Assembly (NCBI RefSeq): GCF_907165045.1 | Contig: NZ_CAJRAU010000004.1 | Span: 62,001 to 126,000 of the forward strand | DNA from: Dyadobacter linearis | GTDB lineage: Bacteria > Bacteroidota > Bacteroidia > Cytophagales > Spirosomataceae | Reading direction: 5' to 3' | Length of the DNA stretch: 64,000 bases | Part shown: positions 19,301 through 26,907 of the stretch, piece after piece | Position numbering within the stretch: the stretch's first letter is position 1 | Layout: each line of letters starts with the position of its first letter | Notes under the pieces: generated by a model | The model's database searches: none | Told to the model about the DNA's origin: nothing | What the model saw: only the letters and a program-made list of their open reading frames with translations | Made by a program: the position numbers and the translations under genes

Positions 19301-21275
19301 CGCCTCTCAGCCTCAGATTTTGGTATACATAACCTTTAATATCCGCACTCGCCACAGTTCCGTCCAGGCGCGCTTTCATTGTAGTAGGCGCATACCCAAT
19401 ACCTTCCAGATCTGTTCGTAATGTCAGCTTGCCCATTTCTGCCGGCGGCTGTTTGGTCAGTTTCCCAAGATCAAAATCCTGAAAAGCCAGCGTACCGTTG
19501 TACTGCGCTTTCAGACTATCTGTAATGTTTTTCAGATTTCCGGAGAATGTGCCTGTGCCAAATGAAGTATTGATAGTGGTAGTCATCGTCAGATTTTCCA
19601 TCGATCCTTTGACCTTACCCGTTATTTTAATATCCTCCGGCAGCTCGATCGACGCAGGTACCGCGCTGTCCGGCAGCATTTTCATCAGGTCTTGTCTGGT
19701 AGAAGAGATCTCGCTGATATTCAGGTCCATCGCCAGCTTTTCTGCATCCGGTAATCCCTGTACGCGGCCATTCACATTCAATACCGTTCCATCCAGCATC
19801 CGGAAATCGGCTTTCGAAATGAGCATATCGTTTACAGAACCGGTGATGTTCGCCGAGCCTTGCACTACCCCATTCGGTTCTTTGTCAAACGGCGGTGTCT
19901 CCGCCATATCCGGCATGATCAGCAGCACATCAGCGAACGAAACGCGGCTGTTGGTCAGTTTTAGTTTCAGTTTTACTTTGGCAATATCATTGGTAAGCTG
20001 GTCCAGATTCGCGTATCGCAGACTTAGCTCGTCACGCAGGGTTGTGTTGGGAGTTTTTACCAATAAATTCCTCAAATACGTTTCCTGCGCGCCATAGGCG
20101 AAATCGGTGTGAAATTCCAGTAATTTAAATCCGCTCTTTTCGTTGAATGAACCCGATTTCAAGGCGCCAGCGATCAGGTCGGGGTTGAATATAAAATCCT
20201 GCAAATCGATATTCAGGTCCTTTACATTCAAATGCGCAAAATCAAGTCCTTTCGGTTGTTTCGGTGCATTATTATCGTCGTAACGAATATCGTTATTCAC
20301 CAATCTGATCTGCCCGACTTTTACATTCCATCCAGGCGTTTCGGGTGCGGCAGTAGTAGTATCTTTCTTTTCAGCTGTTTTCGCCTTTTTTGCAAATTCC
20401 GCAAACAGCGACATATTTTCGAGGTTGACGTTCTTCACATCCACCTGCTGGCTTTCCAGGAAAAGCTTATTAATATGTCCCTGTAACTTACCTACTTCAA
20501 TGCCGTTTTTCAAACCGGAAACCTCGTCGTCGAACTGGAATTTGAACTGACTGATATCAATATCCCCCAGTTTCAAATCAAGTGTATCGCCTGGTTCAGT
20601 ATCCACCGGCGGCGGGCCGGCGGCAACGGCGGTTTTTAGCGGGGCGTACATTCTGAGTTTCGCCTCGCTGTTCACCAATGCGACCATTGTTGGATGGTAT
20701 TGCGAAAGGGTCGGATTGAATTTATCAAACTTAACCTGTGCCGAATCGATCACCGCAATTGCGTCCATTCCGGTAACCGCGTCGCGGTAGGATAGTCGGA
20801 CTTGTTTAAGCGAAATCTGATCCAGCCGCATTTCCAGGGGAGCAGAAGTCGTATCCTCAACGGTTGTCGTGTCAGTACTTGCAAATGCATCGACGATGAA
20901 CTGAAAGTTGAAAACGGTGTCAGGAAGTACGCGGTTGATATTCGCATTGATTCCTTCCAGCTCAACCTTATTTATCCCGATATTTCCCTTGATCAGACTG
21001 AACATGTCAAGATCGACATACAATCTTTTACCCGCTACCAGCGTGTCGCCGTGGGTATCTTCAAAGTAAACGCCTTCCAGCAATATCCAGTCAGGAATGT
21101 CAAAGCGGACTTTCTCGATCGTGACATTCGTTTTGAGTTTTTTGCGTAAAAATGAATTAGCCTGAGATGTTAAAACATTCTGTCCGTATGGTGTGGTTAT
21201 TCCCCAGATCAGCACGCCGACCAGAATCAATACTGTTAAAACTATAATTGCCAGTACTTTTAGTGCTTTCTTCAT
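16335..21275 (-). CDS. tamB: Translocation/assembly module TamB-like protein (AsmA-like, DUF490)
   Basis: This 1646-residue protein has an N-terminal membrane anchor (LKVLAIIVLTVLILVGVLIWGI) and a very long run of beta-strand repeats with AsmA-like character. The conserved TamB C-terminal domain covers roughly the last 350 residues (GSYDLTEGSYDLTLQ, TWADMQ-like and FSLLITN-like segments, LNLGLSKAFLNDRLKVSVGKNFE). TamB spans the periplasm as a beta-groove and works with an Omp85 partner in envelope biogenesis and lipid transport. It is the first gene of the tamB-tamL pair. Length fits Bacteroidota members, which are longer than E. coli TamB. Confidence 0.93.
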   Translation of the reverse strand: MKKALKVLAIIVLTVLILVGVLIWGITTPYGQNVLTSQANSFLRKKLKTNVTIEKVRFDIPDWILLEGVYFEDTHGDTLVAGKRLYVDLDMFSLIKGNIGINKVELEGINANINRVLPDTVFNFQFIVDAFASTDTTTVEDTTSAPLEMRLDQISLKQVRLSYRDAVTGMDAIAVIDSAQVKFDKFNPTLSQYHPTMVALVNSEAKLRMYAPLKTAVAAGPPPVDTEPGDTLDLKLGDIDISQFKFQFDDEVSGLKNGIEVGKLQGHINKLFLESQQVDVKNVNLENMSLFAEFAKKAKTAEKKDTTTAAPETPGWNVKVGQIRLVNNDIRYDDNNAPKQPKGLDFAHLNVKDLNIDLQDFIFNPDLIAGALKSGSFNEKSGFKLLEFHTDFAYGAQETYLRNLLVKTPNTTLRDELSLRYANLDQLTNDIAKVKLKLKLTNSRVSFADVLLIMPDMAETPPFDKEPNGVVQGSANITGSVNDMLISKADFRMLDGTVLNVNGRVQGLPDAEKLAMDLNISEISSTRQDLMKMLPDSAVPASIELPEDIKITGKVKGSMENLTMTTTINTSFGTGTFSGNLKNITDSLKAQYNGTLAFQDFDLGKLTKQPPAEMGKLTLRTDLEGIGYAPTTMKARLDGTVASADIKGYVYQNLRLRGDVDHGLANVTADMQDRNIDVNLTAQADLSKEYPTVKADVSIDHLDLTALNLYADSLQIKGDIKVDMPSTNPENPLGTVNINDLVLTHHRRPTTIENINMALTDSSGKRQANIDSPFLKVKMEGDYSYTELGDALLTEVGKHFKAPELTYTEVTKPVNFTMDATVSNHPIITMFVPQLREMNPIQFHAEMDNQKDSSIVARLSIPMVDYDSIRIERVSVDLSTVEENAALNANVGSVNTGSFRIQKASLASKIVNNDVKFDFIVRDSVNTEQHMVKGDLMIADNRYRLNLRENLLLNYSEWATDTSGYIQYATDSVYVKDFLIKNGEQSLVINSTTPEPNSPLDIAMSNISIGELIEIATRDSTMATGILNGKVLLSNYMTAPVYTGDLTIDSLAVTKIPVGNLSLKSTNETEDLIKVAMSLVSAQNDIAIDGSYNLKSESPMDFKMALKKLSAQTIEAFSFGELKRAEGNLTGDISITGATDSPRLNGAVNFDNVAFNATQLGSRYSLANQKIQFNGQTINFNNFTIADSVNQQMKINGNVNIANIPNVGYDLTIQGKNFNVLNSTQKENELFFGKANIDANLTVKGVGSKSVIDGSVKVDPGSNITFVMPNDATEAGDATKGVIEFVDMSDSTQVALADSVEKTENIVVDFASQISLDVTVDDKSEFKVVIDELNGDNIRLKGNAQLNTGIAPNGQLFLLGSYDLTEGSYDLTLQILKRQFEIKEGSTLLWTGDPMKADLNITAAYPVMVDPGSISSKFQGAGKIPIEVQIVITGNLTTPNITFNIVLPKTQIDEQIRSDISNQTFWADMQNNPSEMNKQAFALLITNKFITDQSSPGFNLGSSAEAVARQSVSQLLSDQLNNLASDLIKGVDLDIGVNSTADQTTGARTDLNLGLSKAFLNDRLKVSVGKNFELESQSNSASSSEVFDNIALDYSITKDGRYLFRGYRKNQYQSILEGFIIETGVSFIITADYDLFREFFNKRNEE

Positions 21276-21406
21276 CCGTAGCTTAAAATTCCGTTTGCTC
21301 TTCCTCCTTCAACAGGCGATTAGGTTAGTTGCGCCGCCTTATAAAAAATCTGGACAGTCGGCGCTATGTCCGGCTATCCAGTATTAATCTTTTGTATTTC
21401 AATTAA

Positions 21407-22120
21407 TTATCTTTTAAACAACTCTACATTAACAGGTGCATTCACCGTCACTGCCGACTTGATCGTCACCGGTTTTTTGTCCACTGAATTGATCTCTACC
21501 AACTTCGATGGAAACGAAATTCCGTATGCTGATTTTACATAATCCGACATATCCGTAGTGGTTTCAACGCCCGCCTGAGTTTCTCTCTGACGAACCAGCA
21601 AGCCCGATTTTGCATCAAAGTAAAGGTTGTATTTCGCACCCTTTCCCTGCAATTCCACGTGATTTACCTGCACACCATTTAATGTTTCAGTACCAACCGT
21701 GGTAGCAATCAATCCCCTGTTCTTGTAATTAATGAAAGGCGCCAGGATATCATACATTTCCAGACGCATGTTTTGTTGTTCTGCCTGGCTCAGGTCCTTC
21801 ACATCCATCCGCTGCCCGATCGGCACTTTGATCCACCCTTCGTTACCTTTTACAGTGTACACGAAGCTGCGTTTCATGATGGTTTTAGATTTATGTATGG
21901 ATTGATCAGGAAGGGAAACCGTGATATTGGCGTCGTATGGGGCAGCCGCGGCAGCTGAATAACTTCTTTTCAGGCTGTAAGATTTAACCCCGTCCCAAAG
22001 TGCTTTTCCACCAGTCGCCTTGTAAAAATTGGCAAAAACAGAATCAGCGGGTATTTTTTGGGCAAACGATGCGGTATTGATCAGCAATAGTGCGGCTAAA
22101 ATTCTCAATGTATTTTTCAT
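21407..22120 (-). CDS. Exported outer-membrane lipoprotein-sorting-like protein
   Basis: The start at 22120 is chosen because MKNTLRILAALLLINTASFAQ is a classic signal peptide; the in-frame extension upstream is charged and implausible. The 237-residue mature protein is a LolA/LolB-like half-barrel candidate (VFANFYKATGGKALWDGVKSYSLKR, YFDAKSGLLVRQRET, SYGISFPSKLVEI-like strands). Such proteins are commonly annotated as outer-membrane lipoprotein-sorting proteins, but a lipid-carrier role is not shown here. It stands alone between tamB and the receptor gene. Confidence 0.7.
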   Translation of the reverse strand: MKNTLRILAALLLINTASFAQKIPADSVFANFYKATGGKALWDGVKSYSLKRSYSAAAAAPYDANITVSLPDQSIHKSKTIMKRSFVYTVKGNEGWIKVPIGQRMDVKDLSQAEQQNMRLEMYDILAPFINYKNRGLIATTVGTETLNGVQVNHVELQGKGAKYNLYFDAKSGLLVRQRETQAGVETTTDMSDYVKSAYGISFPSKLVEINSVDKKPVTIKSAVTVNAPVNVELFKR

Positions 22121-22328
22121 GTGGATCAAATGTTTTTGGTTAAAATGTTGTCTGTGAACATACTTGTATCTCACGACTATTTACAACATTTTAGATCAGT
22201 ATACTTACCTGAGGTTTAATTACGCCGAATTCCAACTGCTCCTAACCTGCGTTTCTTGGGAATTGCAAAAACCATTCCATCGGAGGCGGAAACCGTATAT
22301 TGTCCATTAGAATAGCAATAAAACCAAA

Positions 22329-22357
22329 AAAGGAAGAGCAATCGACGCTCTTCCTTT
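22329..22357 (-). terminator. Intrinsic terminator of the receptor gene
   Basis: An 11-bp stem AAAGGAAGAGC/GCTCTTCCTTT with a 7-base loop lies 27 bp beyond the stop codon of the receptor gene. It is oriented for leftward transcription and followed on that strand by T-rich sequence. Confidence 0.8.
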
Positions 22358-22383
22358 CCATTATATTTCCTTGTTAACGTTTG

Positions 22384-24810
22384 TTAAGCATCGTCGCCGC
22401 TCGCCGAGATCTTGCCGAAACGGTATTGAAAGGTAAGGTTGACCTGGCGATTTGTCTGCTGCCAATGCGAAGCCTGCGAATAGGTAGCCGTATTCAGCTG
22501 ACTTTTATATGCTCTCGACAAAAAGATATCCTGCACATTAAAAGATATAGTCGCCTTCTTTTCCAGCAAGTCCTTTCTGATGCCCATATTGGCGATAAAT
22601 ACACCCTCGCGTGTTCCCTGTGCAATCGCGCGCGGACCTTCATAATTCACGTAAGCCGAAGCCCGGAAATCGGCAGGTAGGGTGATAAATGCGTTCAAAT
22701 TACCTGAGTAACTCCATGTACGGTTGTCGATCTGGGCTAATTGTGAAACTACCTCACTGCGGAATACGCGGCCGCTGCCGTTCAGTTTAAGTACTTCTCC
22801 TATTTTTTGTGAAAAATCCGTTTCAAAACCATAAGAAAGTTCGCGACCCACATTGTCGTACCGAGTCAGGGAAACGCCGCTTTCATCGATGGTCCTGATC
22901 TGCGTGATCGCGTTGTTGGAATAGTCCATGAATAGCGACGGGCCAAAACCGCCTGATTCCTCATAGTTCGAATAGCCCATTTCTGCTTTGTGCGTAAACT
23001 CAGGACGCAGGTTCGGGTTACCGGATTTGATATTTCGCGGATCGGAAACGTCTGTAAACGGGTTCAGCCAATCGGCCTCCGGGCGTTGCACGCGGCGGCT
23101 GTAATTCAGTTTTATCTGAGAAGATTCACCTAGTTTTCGAGTCAGTGCGAGGGAGGGTACCAAGGTCAGAAAGTGCACGGTGAATTCGCGGTTGGCGCTG
23201 ATCTGATCAATTTCCTGGTTGTAGTCCGTCACACGCAGTCCGGCCCGCATTCCCCACAGGTCGGTTTTTTGGGAAAATGTCATAAAACCTGTGTAGGTCG
23301 CATCGCGGTACCCGAATATATTACTGATGTTTTCGTCAAATTCATAAGCGCCCGTTTCCTTGTCCATATTATAAAAGGAATTGGTATTATTGTTCGAGCT
23401 CATACGGGTTCTTAATCCTGCTTCAAGCGTTGCTTTTGGAGTAATAGGCCAGGTGTAGTCGGTATTGATAAAGAGCGAGTTCCGGTTGTTGTCGCGGAGG
23501 TTCTGCTGGTTTCGCATCAAACTGTCGATCGCGCTTTCCTGAACGAAATAGGATTCCCCGTCCGACTCTCCGAGCGAGTAACTGGTCGTGAAGGTAAACT
23601 GGTGATCTTTATCGTCGAACTTTTTGCGGTAGTCGAGGTTGAAATTCATATTATTTCCACCCCCGGTGCTATTGTTGAGGCGGCGGAAACTTTCGTATAC
23701 AAAACCGGTGGCATCACTGGTCTCATTCAGCAGGTTGCTGTTATTCTTGCTGTTGTTGCCAGAATAGTTCATACCCACTTCCAGCGTGTTTTTTTCATTA
23801 AAATCATAATTTACCCCAACGCGGCCGAACACGTTTTTGCCGGAATTGTCACCGGTACCGGTTTGTTCAAGCAGTGAGGTATTTTCAGAAATTAAATTTT
23901 CACGGTTCAATGTTCTTTTCCACGTCATTCCGCGACTTTGCCCGCTCAGTGAAGCATTAACACCCAGCTTACCTGCACGGTAGCTGATATTCCCGGACGC
24001 ATTGTGGTTGTTCTTATTTCCCAACCCAATGCGGATCCCACCATTTGTACCGCGGATCTTTGATTTTTTGGTAATGATATCAATCACACCCGAAGCTCCC
24101 TCTCCTTCATATTTCGCCGAGGGCGTCGTCATAACGTCTATCCGCTCGATCAGGTTGGCGGGGAAGGATTGTAATATAGTAGGCAGGTCGCTTCCGTACA
24201 GGTTCGAAGGTTTTCCGTCGATCAAAACCACCACATTTCCTTTTCCCCGAACCTGCGGATTTCCATTTTCATCTAGGGAAACAGCCGGCACTTTTTCCAG
24301 CAGGTCACTCACATTATTACTCGTCGCGAGCATATCCTTTCCGATGTTGACGATCTTTTTATCAATATCATCAACGATCATACTTTTTTCACCTCTAACC
24401 AAAACCTCCGCCAGTTTCTGGGCCTCGGGTATCAATGTAATAGAACCGAGATCGATCAGGTTTGCTTCGGGAGAAACGCGGATATTCGGGACGAAAAGCG
24501 TCTGATAACCCATATTGGTGATGCGCAGCAAATAGCTTCCTGCGGCTACATTGGACATTGCGAAAACGCCATTTTCATCCGTCACCACCCCGTCTGTAAT
24601 AGAAGAATCCTTCGCAGCCAGGAGCGCAACCGTCGCAAAGCTCACCGCAGCACCCGCCGGCGACTCCACAACCTTACCTACCAGCTTACCTCCGTCTACA
24701 ACCGGTGACGTTACCGGAGCGGGATCTGAAAAACTGGAAATGCTGCTTGCAGAAAGGCTTACTGGAATTGCAAAAACTAATAGAAGATTCAGGAAAGTAA
24801 ATTTGATCAC
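22384..24810 (-). CDS. TonB-dependent-receptor-like outer-membrane barrel protein
   Basis: The 808-residue protein has a signal peptide, then a carboxypeptidase-regulatory-like beta domain (about 40-125, GKVVESPAGAAVSFATVALL), a plug domain (about 150-245, DLLEKVPAVSLDENGNPQVRGKGNVVVLIDG) and a C-terminal barrel with an outer-membrane beta-barrel family end. It lacks a SusC-type length and has no SusD neighbour, so it is not a classic glycan importer. By family it is an outer-membrane receptor energised by TonB or a relative of unknown substrate. A candidate -7 element lies about 100 bp upstream. Confidence 0.88.
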   Translation of the reverse strand: MIKFTFLNLLLVFAIPVSLSASSISSFSDPAPVTSPVVDGGKLVGKVVESPAGAAVSFATVALLAAKDSSITDGVVTDENGVFAMSNVAAGSYLLRITNMGYQTLFVPNIRVSPEANLIDLGSITLIPEAQKLAEVLVRGEKSMIVDDIDKKIVNIGKDMLATSNNVSDLLEKVPAVSLDENGNPQVRGKGNVVVLIDGKPSNLYGSDLPTILQSFPANLIERIDVMTTPSAKYEGEGASGVIDIITKKSKIRGTNGGIRIGLGNKNNHNASGNISYRAGKLGVNASLSGQSRGMTWKRTLNRENLISENTSLLEQTGTGDNSGKNVFGRVGVNYDFNEKNTLEVGMNYSGNNSKNNSNLLNETSDATGFVYESFRRLNNSTGGGNNMNFNLDYRKKFDDKDHQFTFTTSYSLGESDGESYFVQESAIDSLMRNQQNLRDNNRNSLFINTDYTWPITPKATLEAGLRTRMSSNNNTNSFYNMDKETGAYEFDENISNIFGYRDATYTGFMTFSQKTDLWGMRAGLRVTDYNQEIDQISANREFTVHFLTLVPSLALTRKLGESSQIKLNYSRRVQRPEADWLNPFTDVSDPRNIKSGNPNLRPEFTHKAEMGYSNYEESGGFGPSLFMDYSNNAITQIRTIDESGVSLTRYDNVGRELSYGFETDFSQKIGEVLKLNGSGRVFRSEVVSQLAQIDNRTWSYSGNLNAFITLPADFRASAYVNYEGPRAIAQGTREGVFIANMGIRKDLLEKKATISFNVQDIFLSRAYKSQLNTATYSQASHWQQTNRQVNLTFQYRFGKISASGDDA

Positions 24811-24908
24811 GGGTATAGGATTTTAATTTTTATCAGGAGTAAAGTTGTCAGAATTCGGAACGAATAGTGTGGAGAGACTAAAAAAGCACCAGAAATGGAG
24901 CGGAAATG

Positions 24909-24916
24909 CAAAGTTA
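24909..24916 (-). promoter_or_regulatory. Candidate -7 promoter element of the receptor gene (TAACTTTG on minus strand)
   Basis: It matches TAnnTTTG exactly and lies about 100 bp before the receptor start codon. No clear -33 TTTG at 19-21 bp was found. Confidence 0.4.
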
Positions 24917-25048
24917 CCTGAATAATCGTAACGCGCTTTTGCCGGAAAGAATTACATGAAATTATAAAAAAATAAAGATCAGGAAATATTGTAGTACAAT
25001 ACCGCCCTGGAACTTACAGAAGATTTTCCGGAAAGTTAATGTGATCGT

Positions 25049-25056
25049 TATATTTG
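25049..25056 (+). promoter_or_regulatory. Candidate -7 promoter element (TATATTTG)
   Basis: An exact TAnnTTTG match ends 24 bp before the ATG of the first gene of the nucleotidyltransferase pair. The -33 region is weak. Confidence 0.45.
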
Positions 25057-25080
25057 TAAAGTGGCATTTAATGTAAGATT

Positions 25081-25290
25081 ATGGGGAAGAAAATTAAGGT
25101 TTACGAATCTTTCGAAGCACTCGACGCCGACCAGCTCCGTCAAAACATCGAATCTACATTGGAAGAACGTTGGGAGAAATTTTGGCAACTTCGTAAATTC
25201 CACAAAGAGTTGTTTCCTGAAAGTGTAAAAAGCAATGTGTCGTTGAACGGTAAAAAGAAAATCATTATCAGCAAACCGGAGTGGATCTAG
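25081..25290 (+). CDS. Small basic protein encoded with a nucleotidyltransferase
   Basis: This 69-residue protein is not in a family I can name. It is mostly helical and charged (ESFEALDADQLRQNIE, ERWEKFWQLRKFHKELFP) and ends in a lysine-rich tail. Its last ten bases overlap the GTG start of the nucleotidyltransferase gene, so the two are translationally coupled. The pairing resembles toxin-antitoxin layouts in which a nucleotidyltransferase is one partner, but this small protein lacks recognisable HEPN or DNA-binding features. Function unknown. Confidence 0.65.
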   Translation: MGKKIKVYESFEALDADQLRQNIESTLEERWEKFWQLRKFHKELFPESVKSNVSLNGKKKIIISKPEWI

Positions 25291-25757
25291 AAAATAGTGA
25301 ATTCCTGAATTTCGTAAAGGCAGCAACTGAATGCGAACTTGACTACTTGCTTGTAGGAGGGCTTGCGCTTGCTATGCATGGAATTCCAAGATTTACTCAG
25401 GATGCAGATGTGTGGATAAGGCCCTCAATTGACAACAAGACAAAACTGCTCCTAACACTGGAAAGTTTGGAGTATGAATCGGAGGAGCTTGTCAGAATTG
25501 AAGAGCTGGATTTTGGTGTGCCGCAAGTACTTCGCCTGGAAGGACCTATTGACATTCTGACGTCTATTCATTTTAGAATGGAATATGATGTCTGTCGCAA
25601 AAGAGCGCGGGCTTTTACTACCTCAGCCGGGGAAATCCTTTTTATTCATATCAATGACCTGAGGGAAGCTAAGTTACTTTCACGGCGGCCAAAAGATCTT
25701 AGTGACGTTGTGATGATTGATCAAATGCTGGAAGAGCTGGCAAAACGAAAGGAGTAG
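25281..25757 (+). CDS. Nucleotidyltransferase-fold protein (MNT/AbiEii-like)
   Basis: The 158-residue protein starts with GTG, overlapping the previous gene by 10 bp; there is no better downstream ATG before the conserved core. It has the minimal nucleotidyltransferase active site: Gly26-Gly27 in LLVGGLALAMHG, the metal-binding Asp41-x-Asp43 in TQDADVWI, and a third Asp in GPIDILTS. Such proteins NMPylate or adenylylate a partner and are often antitoxins of HEPN toxins or the toxin half of AbiE-type systems. A complete catalytic set suggests activity. The partner must be the 69-residue protein or a protein encoded elsewhere. Confidence 0.82.
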   Translation: MDLENSEFLNFVKAATECELDYLLVGGLALAMHGIPRFTQDADVWIRPSIDNKTKLLLTLESLEYESEELVRIEELDFGVPQVLRLEGPIDILTSIHFRMEYDVCRKRARAFTTSAGEILFIHINDLREAKLLSRRPKDLSDVVMIDQMLEELAKRKE

Positions 25758-25833
25758 TTAGGATCTGTATTGATTTAGAAAATAAATTCCCTTTGCTTCG
25801 ACCCCTTGCTGTGAAACACCCTATTTTTGCAGC

Positions 25834-26865
25834 ATGTATAAAATTCTCATCTCCCCTATACTTTTCCTGTTTGACGCTGAGCGGATTCACTACTTCGTTG
25901 TGGAAGTATTGCATGTTGCATTCAAGATTCCGTTTGTACCGCAGTTGCTTCGGTGGCTGTATACTTTCGAGCATCCTGATCTGGTAACGGAAGTGGCCGG
26001 TTTGCGTTTTAGAAATCCCGTAGGACTTGCCGCCGGTTTTGACAAAAACGCAGAAATGGTCGATCAGCTTGAAGCATTAGGGTTTGGGTATATTGAAATC
26101 GGAACCGTCACCCCGCGGCCTCAGCCCGGGAATGATAAACCCAGATTGTTCAGATTAAAGAAAGATAAGGCGCTCATCAACAGGATGGGATTTAATAACA
26201 AGGGAGCGGCAGTAGCTTCGGCGAAGCTGGCGACACGTAAATCCCGGATCATGGTAGGAGGGAATATCGGCAAGAATAAGGATACCCCGAACGAGGAGGC
26301 ATTGAAAGATTACCTGATCTGTTTTCGCGAGCTATTTGATGTGGTGGATTATTTTGTAGTCAATGTGAGTTCGCCTAACACGCCGGGCCTGCGCGATCTG
26401 CAGGAAAAAGGACCGCTTACTGCTTTGTTAAAAGAACTCCAGACAAAGAATCGCGAGAAATTTCATCCAAAACCTATATTTTTAAAGATTGCTCCGGATC
26501 TGACGAACAGCCAGCTTGACGATATCATTGATATCGTGAAAGAAACCGGGATCGCCGGAGTGATTGCAACCAATACTACAATAGAGCGGAAAAACCTTCG
26601 CACCGACAAGAGCGAAGTGGAAAAAATCGGGGCGGGCGGACTAAGCGGCGCGCCGCTCACACATCGGTCAACGGAAGTAATTCGTTACCTTTGCGACAAA
26701 TCGAATCATGCATTTCCTGTAATTGGCGTCGGTGGAATAGCCTCGCCGGGAGAAGCCTTGGAGAAAACAAATGCAGGAGCCGCATTGATTCAACTTTACA
26801 CCGGATTCATCTACGAAGGCCCGGGGCTCGTTAAAAGGATTTGCAAGGCGATGGTCAGGCAATAA
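25834..26865 (+). CDS. pyrD: Dihydroorotate dehydrogenase (quinone), class 2
   Basis: The enzyme oxidises dihydroorotate to orotate in pyrimidine synthesis and passes electrons to the quinone pool at the inner membrane. The 343-residue protein has the N-terminal membrane-binding helices of class 2 (about 1-45). The FMN/substrate core follows: [14 protein letters not shown], the catalytic-Ser-containing [18 protein letters not shown], and [13 protein letters not shown] near the C-terminus. It is 42 bp upstream of ftsK in the same direction. No other pyr genes are present. Confidence 0.97.
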   Translation: MYKILISPILFLFDAERIHYFVVEVLHVAFKIPFVPQLLRWLYTFEHPDLVTEVAGLRFRNPVGLAAGFDKNAEMVDQLEALGFGYIEIGTVTPRPQPGNDKPRLFRLKKDKALINRMGFNNKGAAVASAKLATRKSRIMVGGNIGKNKDTPNEEALKDYLICFRELFDVVDYFVVNVSSPNTPGLRDLQEKGPLTALLKELQTKNREKFHPKPIFLKIAPDLTNSQLDDIIDIVKETGIAGVIATNTTIERKNLRTDKSEVEKIGAGGLSGAPLTHRSTEVIRYLCDKSNHAFPVIGVGGIASPGEALEKTNAGAALIQLYTGFIYEGPGLVKRICKAMVRQ

Positions 26866-26907
26866 GAGTTACAAAATAAGCATTCACGCATCCCAGAGTT
26901 GAAATAA

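Noticed and set aside
22384..24810. SusC-type glycan importer
   Set aside because: The protein is shorter than SusC, and no SusD-like lipoprotein gene lies next to it.
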